Assembly (NCBI GenBank): GCA_031382085.1
Contig: JANMYM010000036.1
Coordinates: 62,001 to 126,000, forward strand
Length of the DNA: 64,000 nt
Direction: 5' to 3'
DNA from: UBA964 sp031382085
Lineage (GTDB): Bacteria; Pseudomonadota; Gammaproteobacteria; Steroidobacterales; Steroidobacteraceae
A program made the translations under genes and the position numbers. The notes under the pieces were generated by a model. The model searched no databases and was not told the origin of the DNA. It saw only the letters and a program-made list of their open reading frames with translations. Positions 1 to 9,060 of the stretch are shown here, piece after piece (positions within the stretch are counted from its first letter, which is position 1; every line of letters starts with the position of its first letter).

Positions 1-65
1 CCCGTGCGCCGGTAATGCGCCTGGCCGTCCCGAATGGCAACGAAGCCGCGTTCAATTTGTACCAT
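1..65 (-). CDS. Alpha/beta hydrolase-like protein, N-terminal fragment
   Basis: Partial gene leaving the window at its left edge; only the first 21 codons are visible on the minus strand, reading MVQIERGFVAIRDGQAHYRR. This kind of opening strand (GFVxxxDGQxHYRRxG) is typical of alpha/beta hydrolase fold enzymes. A purine-rich AGGACAGG lies just upstream of the ATG. It is divergent from the glutathione S-transferase gene, 55 bases away. The assignment rests on the N-terminus only, and the reaction cannot be inferred. Confidence 0.5.
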   Translation of the reverse strand, partial: MVQIERGFVAIRDGQAHYRRT

Positions 66-120
66 AGCCCTGTCCTGCCGCATGATCCGCGGCCGACACT
101 TTAGCGCAGGAGCCAGGCCC

Positions 121-741
121 GTGATTGAACTGCATACCGTACCAACCGCAAACGGCTACAAGGTCTCGATCATGTTGGAGGAACTGCACTCTCCTTACGA
201 GGTCGTGCCGTACAACCTGCAGAAGGGTGAGCACCTCGCGCCGGGCTACCTGAGCCGCAATCCGGTCGGCCGCCTGCCAATGATTGTCGACAAGGACCCG
301 GCACAGCTCGAACCCCTGAGCCTCTACGGGACGATGGCGATTCTGGTCTACCTCGCGGAAAAGTCGCAGCGTTTTCTGCCTGCGACACAACCGGGCCGGG
401 CGCGCGCATTCGAATGGCTGGGCATCGTCTCCAGCGACATCGCCCCCGCATTCACCGGGCAGTTCGTGTTCAACACGCTGATGCCCGAGAAAATTCCGGC
501 CGCCATCGCATTCTACGACAAGCTCGTGACCCGACTGTTAGGTCCGATGGACCTGGCGCTGGGCCGCACGGAATATCTGGCCGGGCCGGAATACACGATC
601 GCCGACATCATCGCGTTTCCGGTGGCGGCGATCTCCATGCAGCGCTTCCCGGGGAACTTCGAGCGGCACCCGAACATCGGCCGCTGGGCGGCGCTGGTTG
701 GCGCGCGGCCCGCCGTACAGGCCGGAATGCGCGTGCCCTAG
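121..741 (+). CDS. Glutathione S-transferase family protein
   Basis: Cytosolic GST-type protein of 206 residues, predicted to conjugate or reduce with glutathione. The N-terminal thioredoxin-like part begins IELHTVPTANGYKVSIMLEE and includes NPVGRLPMIVD, matching the G-site loop with its cis-proline; the helical C-terminal domain follows, with YLAGPEYTIADI as the N-capping box. I chose GTG at 121 because AGGAG lies at 108-112 and the family N-terminus starts there; an upstream in-frame ATG at 34 would add a non-homologous leader. It converges on the next gene with a 4-base overlap. The substrate is unknown. Confidence 0.85.
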   Translation: MIELHTVPTANGYKVSIMLEELHSPYEVVPYNLQKGEHLAPGYLSRNPVGRLPMIVDKDPAQLEPLSLYGTMAILVYLAEKSQRFLPATQPGRARAFEWLGIVSSDIAPAFTGQFVFNTLMPEKIPAAIAFYDKLVTRLLGPMDLALGRTEYLAGPEYTIADIIAFPVAAISMQRFPGNFERHPNIGRWAALVGARPAVQAGMRVP

Positions 742-1403
742 CCCGGCTTGGCGATGCCGAGGAACGCGGCCGTGACTAACAAGGCCCAGATAGTCAGCAC
801 CATCGGGCGTGTTTTTGCCTGCGTCCTGACAACCAGGTCCTCAAGTTCGGGAGTTGAGCCCGTCGTGAAAATCTGCCGCAACGCCGGCACCATGGGCCTG
901 CCGAAAACCCGGATGCCGATGCCGCAGACGATACACAGCGAATAGGCCAGGACTTTGCCGCTGAGCCACGGGGTCAGCAGGTGCCCGGTGCCACGAAAAC
1001 CCTGGACGGCATCCCAGATCAGGCCCGGCACCAGGAAGAAACGCCAGACAAGATCCACCTTGCGCAGCCGCTCGCCTAACAAAGTGCCCTGGAAACGGTG
1101 CACCGACACGACCAGCGACAGCCAGCTGAGTGCCACCAGCCAGGTGATCGCGATCCAGCCCGGCCGCAGATTCACGGCGCCGACTTGGTCCGCGAGCATG
1201 TAGCCAACCGGCAGCATCAAGACCAGGCAGTAGCGCGGAATCATGTCGATCCAGGCCAGAATGCGCAGCGCTGTTTGTCGCGCCTCGATGCCGAGCTCGC
1301 GCTTGCGCAAGAACGTCGCCGAGTAAAAAACGCCGATGTCGCCGCCCAGCCAATAGGCAAACAACAGCAGATGCGCCAGCTTCACGAACACATAGCTATC
1401 CAT
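738..1403 (-). CDS. Multi-pass inner-membrane protein, 221 aa, paralogue of 14003-14668
   Basis: Integral membrane protein of 221 residues with about five or six hydrophobic segments and no recognised catalytic motif. Conserved-looking stretches are LLLFAYWLGGDIGV near the N-terminus, the polar IDMIPRYC, GSTPELE, and the C-terminal AFLGIAKPG. The same landmarks, in the same order and with the same protein length, occur in the protein at 14003-14668. ATG at 1403 (MDSYVF) is preferred because the first membrane helix follows directly; the longer frame would overlap the divergent hydrolase. The function is unknown; the layout vaguely resembles CopD-like or DUF2269-like membrane proteins. Confidence 0.75.
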   Translation of the reverse strand: MDSYVFVKLAHLLLFAYWLGGDIGVFYSATFLRKRELGIEARQTALRILAWIDMIPRYCLVLMLPVGYMLADQVGAVNLRPGWIAITWLVALSWLSLVVSVHRFQGTLLGERLRKVDLVWRFFLVPGLIWDAVQGFRGTGHLLTPWLSGKVLAYSLCIVCGIGIRVFGRPMVPALRQIFTTGSTPELEDLVVRTQAKTRPMVLTIWALLVTAAFLGIAKPG

Positions 1404-1494
1404 GGGCGACACCCTACCGGAAGTGCTTGATCGGCTACAATCCAATCGCTTCGGCAATCACGGTATGGGCGCGGCCGCCCCGGGGGTCCTGACG

Positions 1495-2298
1495 ATGGCT
1501 ATGGCAAGAATCAATGATCACAACATGTATTACGAGGTGCTGGGCCAGGGTGATCCGATCCTCTGCATGGGCGGCTGGGGCACGTTCTGCCATGACAACC
1601 ATCATCACCTCGCGCGCGGCCTGACCGACCGTTACCAGGTCATCTGTTTTGACTACCGCGGCATTTGTGATTCGGATGACAACCTGAGCCTGCCGTCCAA
1701 CATGAAATTGCACGCCGGCGATGCAATCGGCCTGCTGGATCATCTCGGGCTCAGAAACGTGCATCTCATGGGCCTGGTGGGCATGGGCGCCTGCGTGTGC
1801 CAGGAAATCGCGATTCAGCGGCCGGATCTGGCGCGCAGCATGCTGAACATGGGGGCCTGGTGCGGCATGGATGATTTTCTGCGCGATCAGCTGGAGATGT
1901 TCCGCTGGATCCATCGCGACTGCGGTTTCATCGCGTTCCAGAAAGCCGTCACACTCTTGTCGTTCACGCCGGAGTACTACAACGAAAACAAAAGCAAATT
2001 GTTGGGCGAGAAAGGCGGCTGGAAGGAACTGAATGGCCGGTTGACTGCCCATGAGCGCCTGATCGATGCCTGCGTGGGTTTCGATTCCACCGACCGGCTG
2101 GCGCGGATCCGTTGCCCCAGCCTGATCATCCACGCGGGGCTCGATACCGTCACCAGCCCGCGCACCACCCTGCCGATCGAGAAAGGCATCCCGGGCGCCA
2201 GGGGAATTCTCTGGGAAGACGTTGCCCACGTGGTCGCCGGCAAGGAACAGAAAATCCGCTTTGCTAACACGCTGTTCGACTGGTTGAAGACCCACTGA
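1495..2298 (+). CDS. Alpha/beta hydrolase fold protein lacking the nucleophile serine
   Basis: Protein of 267 residues with the full alpha/beta hydrolase outline: GGWGTF oxyanion-region loop, FDYRGICDSD, a nucleophile-elbow segment, a cap region, the acid strand LIIHAGLD and the histidine loop EDVAHVV. Where the family has G-x-S-x-G followed by QE-x-A, this protein reads L-V-G-M-G before ACVCQEIA, so glycine occupies the serine position. Acid and histidine remain. It therefore may not be a classical serine hydrolase. The start at 1495 is favoured by a GGGGG tract 8 bases upstream; ATG at 1501 is the alternative. The stop overlaps the permease start by one base (TGATG), so the two are probably co-translated. 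Confidence 0.75.
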   Translation: MAMARINDHNMYYEVLGQGDPILCMGGWGTFCHDNHHHLARGLTDRYQVICFDYRGICDSDDNLSLPSNMKLHAGDAIGLLDHLGLRNVHLMGLVGMGACVCQEIAIQRPDLARSMLNMGAWCGMDDFLRDQLEMFRWIHRDCGFIAFQKAVTLLSFTPEYYNENKSKLLGEKGGWKELNGRLTAHERLIDACVGFDSTDRLARIRCPSLIIHAGLDTVTSPRTTLPIEKGIPGARGILWEDVAHVVAGKEQKIRFANTLFDWLKTH

Positions 2299-3497
2299 TG
2301 CCGCCGGTCGAGTTCCTGCTGTTTGGCGCCACGCTGGTCGGCGTTGCGCTGTTCCACCGGCAGGTGCTGGCCATCGCCGTTTGCGGCCTGATCGTCATCA
2401 CGGCTTACAAGCTCGTGGCCACGGATTTTGCGGGTGTTCCCGGCATCGGCGGCCTGTTAGCTCACCTGCAGCACGAGTGGGTAATCCTTGCAAACCTGTT
2501 CGGCCTGCTGGTCGGTTTTGCCTTGCTCGCCGACCATTTTGAACTGTCGAAGGTACCGAAGGTGCTGCCCAGTTATCTGCCGGATGACTGGCATGGCGGT
2601 GTCGCCTTGCTCGCGATCATCTTCGTGCTCTCCGCCTTCCTCGACAACATCGCGGCTGCGCTGATCGGTGCGACGATGGCGGCCGGCGTGTTCCGCAACC
2701 GCGTGCACATTGGTTACCTGGCCGCCATTGTCGCCGCATCGAATGCCGGCGGCGCCGGCAGCGTGCTGGGTGATACCACGACGACCATGATGTGGATCGA
2801 TGGCGTGGCGGCCATCGACGTACTGCACGCCTATGCAGCCGCCGGCGCAGCGTTTTTCGTATTCGCGATTCCGGCAGCGCTGCAGCAGCACCGCTACTCG
2901 CCGATCGTCAAGGAAGGCATCGACGCGCATCGGGTCGATTGGGCGCGGATTGCCATCGTCGCGATGATGCTCCTGGCGGCCATCGCGGCTAACGTCGCCG
3001 TCAATCGGCTGCCGGACGCCATCGGCGAGAGCCTGCCGTTTCTGGGTATCGCCGTCTGGCTGGTGTTGCTGTCAACCGCCGGCTGGCGCAAACCCACGTG
3101 GGACGTGCTGCCGGGCGCCGTCACCGGCAGTCTCTTTCTGTTAGCGCTGGTGCTGTGTGCCTCGCTGATGCCGGTCGAAAAGCTGCCGGCTGCGTCGCCC
3201 GCAACGACCTTCGGCCTTGGCTTCCTGTCAGCCGTGTTCGACAACATTCCGTTGACCAAGCTGGCTCTCGATGCGGGTGGCTACGACTGGGGATTCCTGG
3301 CGTACGCGGTCGGCTTTGGCGGCTCCATGATCTGGTTTGGCTCGTCGGCCGGTGTCGCGGTGTCCAACCGCTTCCCAGAGGCAAAATCGGTAGGCGCCTG
3401 GGTGCGCGGCGGCTGGCATGTGGCGCTTGCCTACGTGGTTGGCTTTGTCGCCATTTATTATTTGTTAGGCTGGCAACCGCACACGCCGCACCGCTAA
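2298..3497 (+). CDS. ArsB/NhaD-type ion transporter superfamily permease
   Basis: Inner-membrane protein of 399 residues with roughly ten to twelve hydrophobic segments. Two equivalent half-molecules are visible, each with a conserved discontinuous helix: SAFLDNIAAALIGATM around residue 113 and SAVFDNIPLTKLAL around residue 313. The F-D-N-I motif in each half is characteristic of the ArsB/NhaD/citrate (ion transporter) superfamily, whose members move sodium, arsenite, sulfate or dicarboxylates. The substrate cannot be chosen from sequence; NhaD-like sodium/proton exchange is one option. It is coupled to the preceding hydrolase by a TGATG overlap and converges on the MATE exporter. Confidence 0.75.
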   Translation: MPPVEFLLFGATLVGVALFHRQVLAIAVCGLIVITAYKLVATDFAGVPGIGGLLAHLQHEWVILANLFGLLVGFALLADHFELSKVPKVLPSYLPDDWHGGVALLAIIFVLSAFLDNIAAALIGATMAAGVFRNRVHIGYLAAIVAASNAGGAGSVLGDTTTTMMWIDGVAAIDVLHAYAAAGAAFFVFAIPAALQQHRYSPIVKEGIDAHRVDWARIAIVAMMLLAAIAANVAVNRLPDAIGESLPFLGIAVWLVLLSTAGWRKPTWDVLPGAVTGSLFLLALVLCASLMPVEKLPAASPATTFGLGFLSAVFDNIPLTKLALDAGGYDWGFLAYAVGFGGSMIWFGSSAGVAVSNRFPEAKSVGAWVRGGWHVALAYVVGFVAIYYLLGWQPHTPHR

Positions 3498-3515
3498 CGT
3501 CGACCCCCAAGGTTA

Positions 3516-4883
3516 CTAATTGAGCCGGATTTGGCCCCAGGGGCCGAGTCGCCAGCGCAACAACATGCTGCTACCTAACAAGACTGCATAGGCTGCCAGC
3601 GCCAGCCAGCCACCGGCTGCCCCCATGCCGGCGTGCGGCAGCGAGGCGGCCCAGGCCTGCTGCTCCGTAAAAACCAGCGAATGCGCGAGTGGCACGAACA
3701 GCAGCCACGACAGCAGCAGCGCGGTCAGTGCCGGGACACGGGTGTCACCGGCGGCACGCAGCACAAATGCGCAACCAAAATAAAGTCCATCGAAAGCCTG
3801 GTAGGTCGCGGCGATCCATATTACGGTCAGCGCGATCTTGAGCGCCGCGCGTGATCCGGCGTCGGCCGCGCCCAGGAAGAACGGCATCACCCAGCTGGAA
3901 CTCGTTACCAAAATCGTGGCAACAATAATCATCCAGAGAACACACAGCTGGATCGTGCGATTGCCGATACGCCGCGCGTAATCCGGGTCGCGTGCGCCAA
4001 TCGCCTGCCCCACGAGGATCGAGCCTGCGGATGCCAGACCCAGCGTCGGCTGGTAGGCCAACGACGTCAACGACATCACCACCTGCGTGGCAGCCGCGCC
4101 CGGTACACTGGCCTGCGCCACCATGATCTGGAACAACGCGACACCTACCAGGTCGGCGCCATACATGATGCCCACCGGCATCCCGGACTTGAACATGCGC
4201 CATGTCCTGGCGCGTTTGAATCTCCAGGTCAGGTGTGAAGCGAATTTACCTCGCTGCTCACTCTGCAGAAAGAAAAACAGCCCGACAAGCAATGACACCG
4301 CCTGCGCCAGGTTCGTTGCCCAGGCTGAGCCCGCCATGCCCCAACCCAGATCAAATATGAACCATTGATTGAATGGCACGTTGACGATCACCGCCGCCAA
4401 CGCGATCAGCAGCGTCTTACGCGTATCGCCGCTACCGTTGAAATAGCTCATCAGCGCCCAGCTCGCCATGCCTAACGGCAGCCCCAGCAAGCGAGGTTGC
4501 CAGAACGCCAGGGCGGCGCCCGCGATCGCCGGCTCCAGACCCAGTCGATACATCATCCAGGGTCCCAGCGCAGCCGCGAGCCATGCGATCGGCAATATCC
4601 CGAACGACGCCCACAGGCCGGTCCAGGCCGCGGCACTGGCCGCACGATAGCGCCGCGCACCGACTGCCTGGCTGACATAGGACTGCACCATCAAGGCAAC
4701 GCCCGCGAGCAACATGGTGATGCACGAGATAATCCAGTAAATCGCCGACATCGCGGCGACCGCGTCGGTCGCAAGACGGCCGAGGAACCAGGTATCGGTA
4801 ACGTTCAGGACGGCCTGGATGGCGTTGGTTGCGAGCAAGGGTCCCGCAAGATGCAGGATATCGGCGCTCCGCGCAGGCTTCAC
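3516..4883 (-). CDS. MATE family efflux transporter
   Basis: Twelve-helix exporter of 455 residues of the multidrug and toxic compound extrusion family, which uses cation gradients to expel organic cations. The N-terminus shows LLATNAIQAVLNVTDTWFLGRL, a typical MATE opening, and VLNVTDTWF is near diagnostic; the second half repeats the fold (QPTLGLASAGSILVGQAIGARD). DinF/NorM subgroup membership is not resolved. Its ATG overlaps the stop of the upstream MFS gene by 4 bases, placing it at the distal end of the operon that begins with ccmA. Confidence 0.88.
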   Translation of the reverse strand: MKPARSADILHLAGPLLATNAIQAVLNVTDTWFLGRLATDAVAAMSAIYWIISCITMLLAGVALMVQSYVSQAVGARRYRAASAAAWTGLWASFGILPIAWLAAALGPWMMYRLGLEPAIAGAALAFWQPRLLGLPLGMASWALMSYFNGSGDTRKTLLIALAAVIVNVPFNQWFIFDLGWGMAGSAWATNLAQAVSLLVGLFFFLQSEQRGKFASHLTWRFKRARTWRMFKSGMPVGIMYGADLVGVALFQIMVAQASVPGAAATQVVMSLTSLAYQPTLGLASAGSILVGQAIGARDPDYARRIGNRTIQLCVLWMIIVATILVTSSSWVMPFFLGAADAGSRAALKIALTVIWIAATYQAFDGLYFGCAFVLRAAGDTRVPALTALLLSWLLFVPLAHSLVFTEQQAWAASLPHAGMGAAGGWLALAAYAVLLGSSMLLRWRLGPWGQIRLN

Positions 4884-6160
4884 GGCGACTGACCGGATCG
4901 GTCTGCCGTTTCCGAGCGGCTAAACTGCGAGCCCACCCACAGCGCGACGCCTAACATCAGAACTGAAAATACCGTGCAGATCCAAGCATTGATGGCGAGA
5001 CCAAACGCGGCGACGAATCCATACAGTCCCTGTCCGAGACTGTCGCCGCCACGCTGCAGCAGCGTATCCAGCAAACTCTTGCTCTTGAACTTGGATTCCG
5101 GATTCAGGACTGTGAAAAGCATTTCGCGGGTTGGCTTGAAGAGGCCATAGTCCGCGGCGCGTCGCACGACCTGTGTCACCAGCAGCACCGACCCGACCGG
5201 AAACAGCGCCAGAGTCACCAGCGACGCAATCAGAACCAGTGGCACCGCGGACAGGCTCCAGCGCACGCCGCCGCGCGCGACCAGCCAGCCAACGACGACA
5301 ACCTGCACAAACAAAGCTAACAGATTAACCGCCAGATCGATTTGTGCGAACAGGCCGGCACGCGATTCTATCGAGACATAATGTTCCGCAACGTAACGGG
5401 CCTGCTCCTGGTACATGAACGCGCCCAATATCTGGCCAGCCACAATCAACCCGCCGATCGCCAACAGATATGGAGAATGTTCGAGTCGCTTCAGATCATC
5501 GATGACGCGGCCGCCTACGATGGTGTCCGGTCGTGCCGCTGCCGACTCGGTCGCGCCGGCCCATTGCTGGGCAAAATGCCCGCAAATAACCGCTGCGAGC
5601 AGCATGCCACAGGCCACGAAGATGACATTTGAGGTGCCAACGGTTTCAACAAACAGCGCATTGAAGGACGGGCCAACGATGGCGCCGACACTGCCGCCAG
5701 CGGCGATGACGCCGAACAGGCGTTTGGCCGCGCCGCTGCGCCACATATCGACCATGATGCTCCAGAACACCGTCACCATGAAAAGATTCATCGATGTCAC
5801 GGCAACAAAGAAGCAGCCGGCAAGTATTTTCGAATCGGGCGCAGCCCGCAACGCCAGACCTAACAGCAGGAACAAGCCAGTGATTCCCGCGATGACTCCT
5901 GCGTAAAGGCGGCTGCGCGTGACCCTCGCCACCAGCCACCAGTATGCCGGCAACACCGGCAACATTATCAGGAACGTCAGGTAAAAAAGCACATCGATAT
6001 TGTCGCGCCCGACCTGCAACGCATAGGCTTCGCGCAGACTGCGCAGCATGTAGTAGCCACCTAACAGAAAAAAGTAGGCGGCGGCGGAAGCCAGCAGTGG
6101 GCGCCATTCAGAGGCCTGGATCTCGAAGCGGCCGCGCTGCGCCGCATTGCTCTCAGTCAT
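4880..6160 (-). CDS. MFS-type transporter related to NTP:NDP translocases
   Basis: Protein of 426 residues with about twelve hydrophobic segments. YYMLRSLREAYALQVG near the N-terminus and PTREMLFTVLNPESKFKSKSLLDT in the second half are hallmarks of the bacterial transporters related to ADP/ATP (NTT/TLC) translocases, a branch of the major facilitator superfamily. Cargo is unknown. I start at ATG 6160 (MTESNAAQ), which overlaps the MaoC-like stop as ATGA; the longer frame adds a charged leader. The MATE gene downstream overlaps by 4 bases, so the three genes are probably one transcript. Confidence 0.75.
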   Translation of the reverse strand: MTESNAAQRGRFEIQASEWRPLLASAAAYFFLLGGYYMLRSLREAYALQVGRDNIDVLFYLTFLIMLPVLPAYWWLVARVTRSRLYAGVIAGITGLFLLLGLALRAAPDSKILAGCFFVAVTSMNLFMVTVFWSIMVDMWRSGAAKRLFGVIAAGGSVGAIVGPSFNALFVETVGTSNVIFVACGMLLAAVICGHFAQQWAGATESAAARPDTIVGGRVIDDLKRLEHSPYLLAIGGLIVAGQILGAFMYQEQARYVAEHYVSIESRAGLFAQIDLAVNLLALFVQVVVVGWLVARGGVRWSLSAVPLVLIASLVTLALFPVGSVLLVTQVVRRAADYGLFKPTREMLFTVLNPESKFKSKSLLDTLLQRGGDSLGQGLYGFVAAFGLAINAWICTVFSVLMLGVALWVGSQFSRSETADRSGQSP

Positions 6161-7044
6161 CGCAGCGGCCGCAGGGTGCCGGTCAGGTGCGGTTTTTCCC
6201 CTTCGTTGTCGCGCAGACAAAACCCGGTGGCATCTGGCTGCGGCCACTGCTCGAAAAGCAGCCAGGCGGGCAGAAACACCGGCAACTTGAAACTGACCGT
6301 CAGTTCGCAGGGATTCTGCAATGCGTTCGCGTCAAGATCCGAGGCGCAACGCGCCAGCGACCACATGCCGTGCGCAATTGCCGACTTGAAGCCGAAAATC
6401 CTGGCGCTCAGATCCGTGAGGTGAATCGGATTCAGGTCGCCACCCAGCACGCCATAACTGCGGCCCAACCCAACCGGCGCATGAAAGCTTGTGGTCCGCA
6501 CGCCGGTCGGCCGCGCCTCAGTCTCTGCGCGCGATTCGCTATCCGCGCTGCGGCTGCCAGCCGCTGCGCGTCGCTTGCGCCGCGCAAGGAAAACGCAGTC
6601 TTCATCCCAGGTCAATTCACCGTTCGCGGCGCGCCATTCCGTGCGCATCGTGAATTCCTGGCCACGATCGGTCTCAACGGGCCCGTCGATCCCAACCAGC
6701 AATGCCCCGCCCTCATCCGCGCTCAACGCACGATGCTGGCGAATCACATTGCGCACATGCACCAAACCTAACAACTTGACCGGAAATGCAGCATTTGACA
6801 GCACCGCGAGATGCAGACCGCTCGCGAGAACGTGCGGATAGGCAATGGGCAGCATAACGGTATCCGCCGCGCCACAGCACTCACGATAGGCCCGCAGATG
6901 GGAGGCATCGATGCGCACCGCCTGAAGTTCGGCTTCGATTCGTGGCACCGCCGCGCCCTCGCGCACCAGTGCCGGTTTGCGCGCGGCAATGGCTCGAGGA
7001 TAGAGCGACCAAAGCGAAGGACTGTGGCGGAATTGCATTTTCAT
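6157..7044 (-). CDS. MaoC-like hot-dog dehydratase/hydratase
   Basis: Cytosolic protein of 295 residues with a tandem hot-dog arrangement. The C-terminal half carries the hydratase-2 signature: GRSYGVLGGDLNPIHL (catalytic Asp and His in DxNPIH) followed by FGFKSAIAHGMWSLAR. This fits enoyl-CoA hydratase 2 or 3-hydroxyacyl-ACP dehydratase activity. The N-terminal half is diverged and probably structural. It lies 11 bases after ccmI and overlaps the MFS gene, so it is co-transcribed with the cytochrome c maturation genes without an obvious functional link. The substrate chain length is unknown. Confidence 0.8.
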   Translation of the reverse strand: MKMQFRHSPSLWSLYPRAIAARKPALVREGAAVPRIEAELQAVRIDASHLRAYRECCGAADTVMLPIAYPHVLASGLHLAVLSNAAFPVKLLGLVHVRNVIRQHRALSADEGGALLVGIDGPVETDRGQEFTMRTEWRAANGELTWDEDCVFLARRKRRAAAGSRSADSESRAETEARPTGVRTTSFHAPVGLGRSYGVLGGDLNPIHLTDLSARIFGFKSAIAHGMWSLARCASDLDANALQNPCELTVSFKLPVFLPAWLLFEQWPQPDATGFCLRDNEGEKPHLTGTLRPLR

Positions 7045-7055
7045 GCGAGCCTGCC

Positions 7056-8090
7056 CTAACGAGCCGGCGCTATTTGATCGATGGTGATGCCAACGCGCGC
7101 ATCCTTGCCGACAGCGTACCTAATCATGCCAAATGGGTCCCCTGCTGACGCGGTAGGCGCACCGCTGCGGGAGAGTCTCGCCACGACCTCGACGGTATCG
7201 CCCGCGACCAGTTCCCGGCCCGGCAGCATCGCATCGGCCGTGGTCAATTCGACGTCCTGAGGAAAACGCGCTGGCAATCGCTTGACCGCCAACGGCGGCC
7301 CCGGCTCACCGGGACGACGGGCCAGGACAAAGAGTGGCGCCGACTCGAAATCGGCGCTCTTCAGTCCGGCACCCAGCCGGACAGTAACGCGCACTTGCGC
7401 CGCCGAGCTGGCATGGGTCGATTCCGGTGCAGCTGCCTCGCGCGCGGTCAGCGGCCCGCCCGCGATCAGACCGTCCAATTGCGTGATTTGCGCTTCGATG
7501 GCGCTGCGCAAATCCGCCGGCGGCCCGGATTCCATGACCCGGATGAATCGCTCGCGCGCCAATGGCAGTTCGCCGCGTCGTTGTGCGGCAATCGCGGCAA
7601 ATAACTGCGCCTTGCCGGAGAGCGGATCCAGCGCCAGAGCTCGTTCAAACAGGCGTCCCGCCCGCCCTTCAATTTCCTTTTCATCACTGCGAAACAGGGC
7701 CTCGGCCCAACCTAACACCGCAGTTGCATCCGTGCCGGCCGCCAGCCGATCGGCGCGCTCGTAGGCCCTCGCGGCCATCGGAAACTGCCCTAACACCAGA
7801 TAGGATTGGCCGAGCTGCAGCCAGCCCGGCTTGTCGTCCGGCTCGCGCTCAAGGCGGCGCGCCAGGCGCGCCACCATGGCAGCCGGACTGTCGGCGACCG
7901 CGGGTTCCGCCCAGTCGTGATTGCTCCACACCTTGTACAACAGCACGGCCGCCAGCGGTATTGCTCCGGCGAGTGCCAACGCCGCTACCGTTGACCGCGG
8001 CGACGATCCCTTACGCCATAGTGGCCAGACCACCAAGGCCACCGCCACCAACAACATCAGGACTGCCAGCGACACAAACCCCGAACTCAA
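7056..8090 (-). CDS. ccmI: Cytochrome c maturation protein CcmI (CycH-like)
   Basis: Apocytochrome c chaperone of 344 residues that presents the CxxCH substrate to the CcmFH ligation complex. Two N-terminal membrane helices (residues about 5-24 and 36-54) flank a cytoplasmic loop; tetratricopeptide repeats follow (PGWLQLGQSYLVLGQFPMAA, LDPLSGKAQLFAAIAAQRRG), and a periplasmic C-terminal domain ends the protein. The length is typical of a fused CcmI/NrfG-like form. ATG overlaps the ccmH stop by 4 bases, keeping it in the operon. Confidence 0.92.
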   Translation of the reverse strand: MSSGFVSLAVLMLLVAVALVVWPLWRKGSSPRSTVAALALAGAIPLAAVLLYKVWSNHDWAEPAVADSPAAMVARLARRLEREPDDKPGWLQLGQSYLVLGQFPMAARAYERADRLAAGTDATAVLGWAEALFRSDEKEIEGRAGRLFERALALDPLSGKAQLFAAIAAQRRGELPLARERFIRVMESGPPADLRSAIEAQITQLDGLIAGGPLTAREAAAPESTHASSAAQVRVTVRLGAGLKSADFESAPLFVLARRPGEPGPPLAVKRLPARFPQDVELTTADAMLPGRELVAGDTVEVVARLSRSGAPTASAGDPFGMIRYAVGKDARVGITIDQIAPAR

Positions 8091-8518
8091 GTCGAATCCT
8101 CCGGAGTGTCGCTATCGAGCGGCTCGAGCGCTTGCCGTTGCCGCAGGATCCGCCAACCGATCAGTCCGCCGCCCAGCAACAGGACACCCGGCAACAGCCA
8201 CAACCACGCATTGCGCGGGCTGAACTCGGGTCGAAACAGGATGAAAGCGCCATAGCGCTCGCGCATCCAGCCGCGAATCTCATCGTCGGTCTTGCCTTGC
8301 TGCAGCAGCTCGCGCACCTCGCGCCGCAAGTCGCCGGCGAGGCCGACCGGCGAGTCGGCGATCGACTGGTTCTGACACTGCATGCAACGCAGCTCGTGAG
8401 TCAGCGCTCGATAGCGCGCCTGCAACGCGGGGTCGGCCATTTCCTCCGGATCCACCGCACCAACGACAGCTGATCCCAGGGCTAACAGAATCAGCAGCAA
8501 TGACCGCAAGTTACTCAA
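8087..8518 (-). CDS. ccmH: Cytochrome c maturation thiol protein CcmH
   Basis: Periplasm-facing membrane-anchored thioredoxin-like subunit of the haem ligase, 143 residues. A signal/anchor helix is followed by the diagnostic redox motif LRCMQCQNQSIADS at about residues 43-56 and by a C-terminal helix (WLWLLPGVLLLGGGLIGW). It reduces the apocytochrome CxxCH cysteines together with CcmG. This is the short CcmH form; the TPR part is encoded separately as ccmI. It overlaps both ccmG and ccmI by 4 bases. Confidence 0.95.
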   Translation of the reverse strand: MSNLRSLLLILLALGSAVVGAVDPEEMADPALQARYRALTHELRCMQCQNQSIADSPVGLAGDLRREVRELLQQGKTDDEIRGWMRERYGAFILFRPEFSPRNAWLWLLPGVLLLGGGLIGWRILRQRQALEPLDSDTPEDST

Positions 8519-9060
8519 GGTGATGGCCGTGCTCCCGTGGGCTCGATGCGGGCCAGAAATTTTTGCGCCCAGATCTCATCTGTCATGGCGCCGACGTGCT
8601 TGTAGGCGATGATACCCTGCGGATCGACCAGGAACGTTTCCGGCGCGCCGTAAACGCCGTAGTTGATGGCTATCCGCCCGTCGCGGTCCTCCGCCACGAT
8701 TTCGTAAGGGTTGCCCAACTGCCGCAACCACGACAGAGCATCCTGCGGCTGATCCTTCCAGTCGAGGCCGACAATCGGTGCCTTGCCAGTGGCCTTGATC
8801 TGCAACAGAGTCGCGTGCTCGTTGCGACATTCGGCGCACCAGGTGCCCCAGACATTGAGCAGGTACCAGCGACCGCGCAAGGAGTTTGCTTCGAAGCGCG
8901 CGCCGTCCGGACTGCCAAGCACCGGCGCCACGAAATCCGGCGCCGACTTGCCTAACAAAACAGACTGGATCACGGATTTTTCCGGCGCGCGCCGGACGCC
9001 GATCGCGAGCACAAGCACCAGCGCTGCGAATAACCCAAGCGGCAGCAAAAAACGGTTCAT
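8515..9060 (-). CDS. ccmG: Thiol:disulfide interchange protein CcmG/DsbE
   Basis: Membrane-tethered periplasmic thioredoxin of 181 residues that reduces apocytochrome c before haem attachment. An N-terminal helix (LLPLGLFAALVLVLAIG) precedes the thioredoxin fold with LLNVWGTWCAECRNEH; the redox pair is C-A-E-C rather than the commoner C-P-T-C. GVYGAPETFLVD holds the conserved cis-proline and acidic groove of this family. The start at 9060 (MNRFLLPL) overlaps the ccmF stop by 4 bases; the longer open frame lies within ccmF. Confidence 0.93.
   Translation of the reverse strand: MNRFLLPLGLFAALVLVLAIGVRRAPEKSVIQSVLLGKSAPDFVAPVLGSPDGARFEANSLRGRWYLLNVWGTWCAECRNEHATLLQIKATGKAPIVGLDWKDQPQDALSWLRQLGNPYEIVAEDRDGRIAINYGVYGAPETFLVDPQGIIAYKHVGAMTDEIWAQKFLARIEPTGARPSP

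Noticed and set aside
1435..2295. Minus-strand open frame of 286 codons
   Set aside because: It mirrors the alpha/beta hydrolase gene and has low-complexity, histidine/alanine/glutamine-rich shadow composition.
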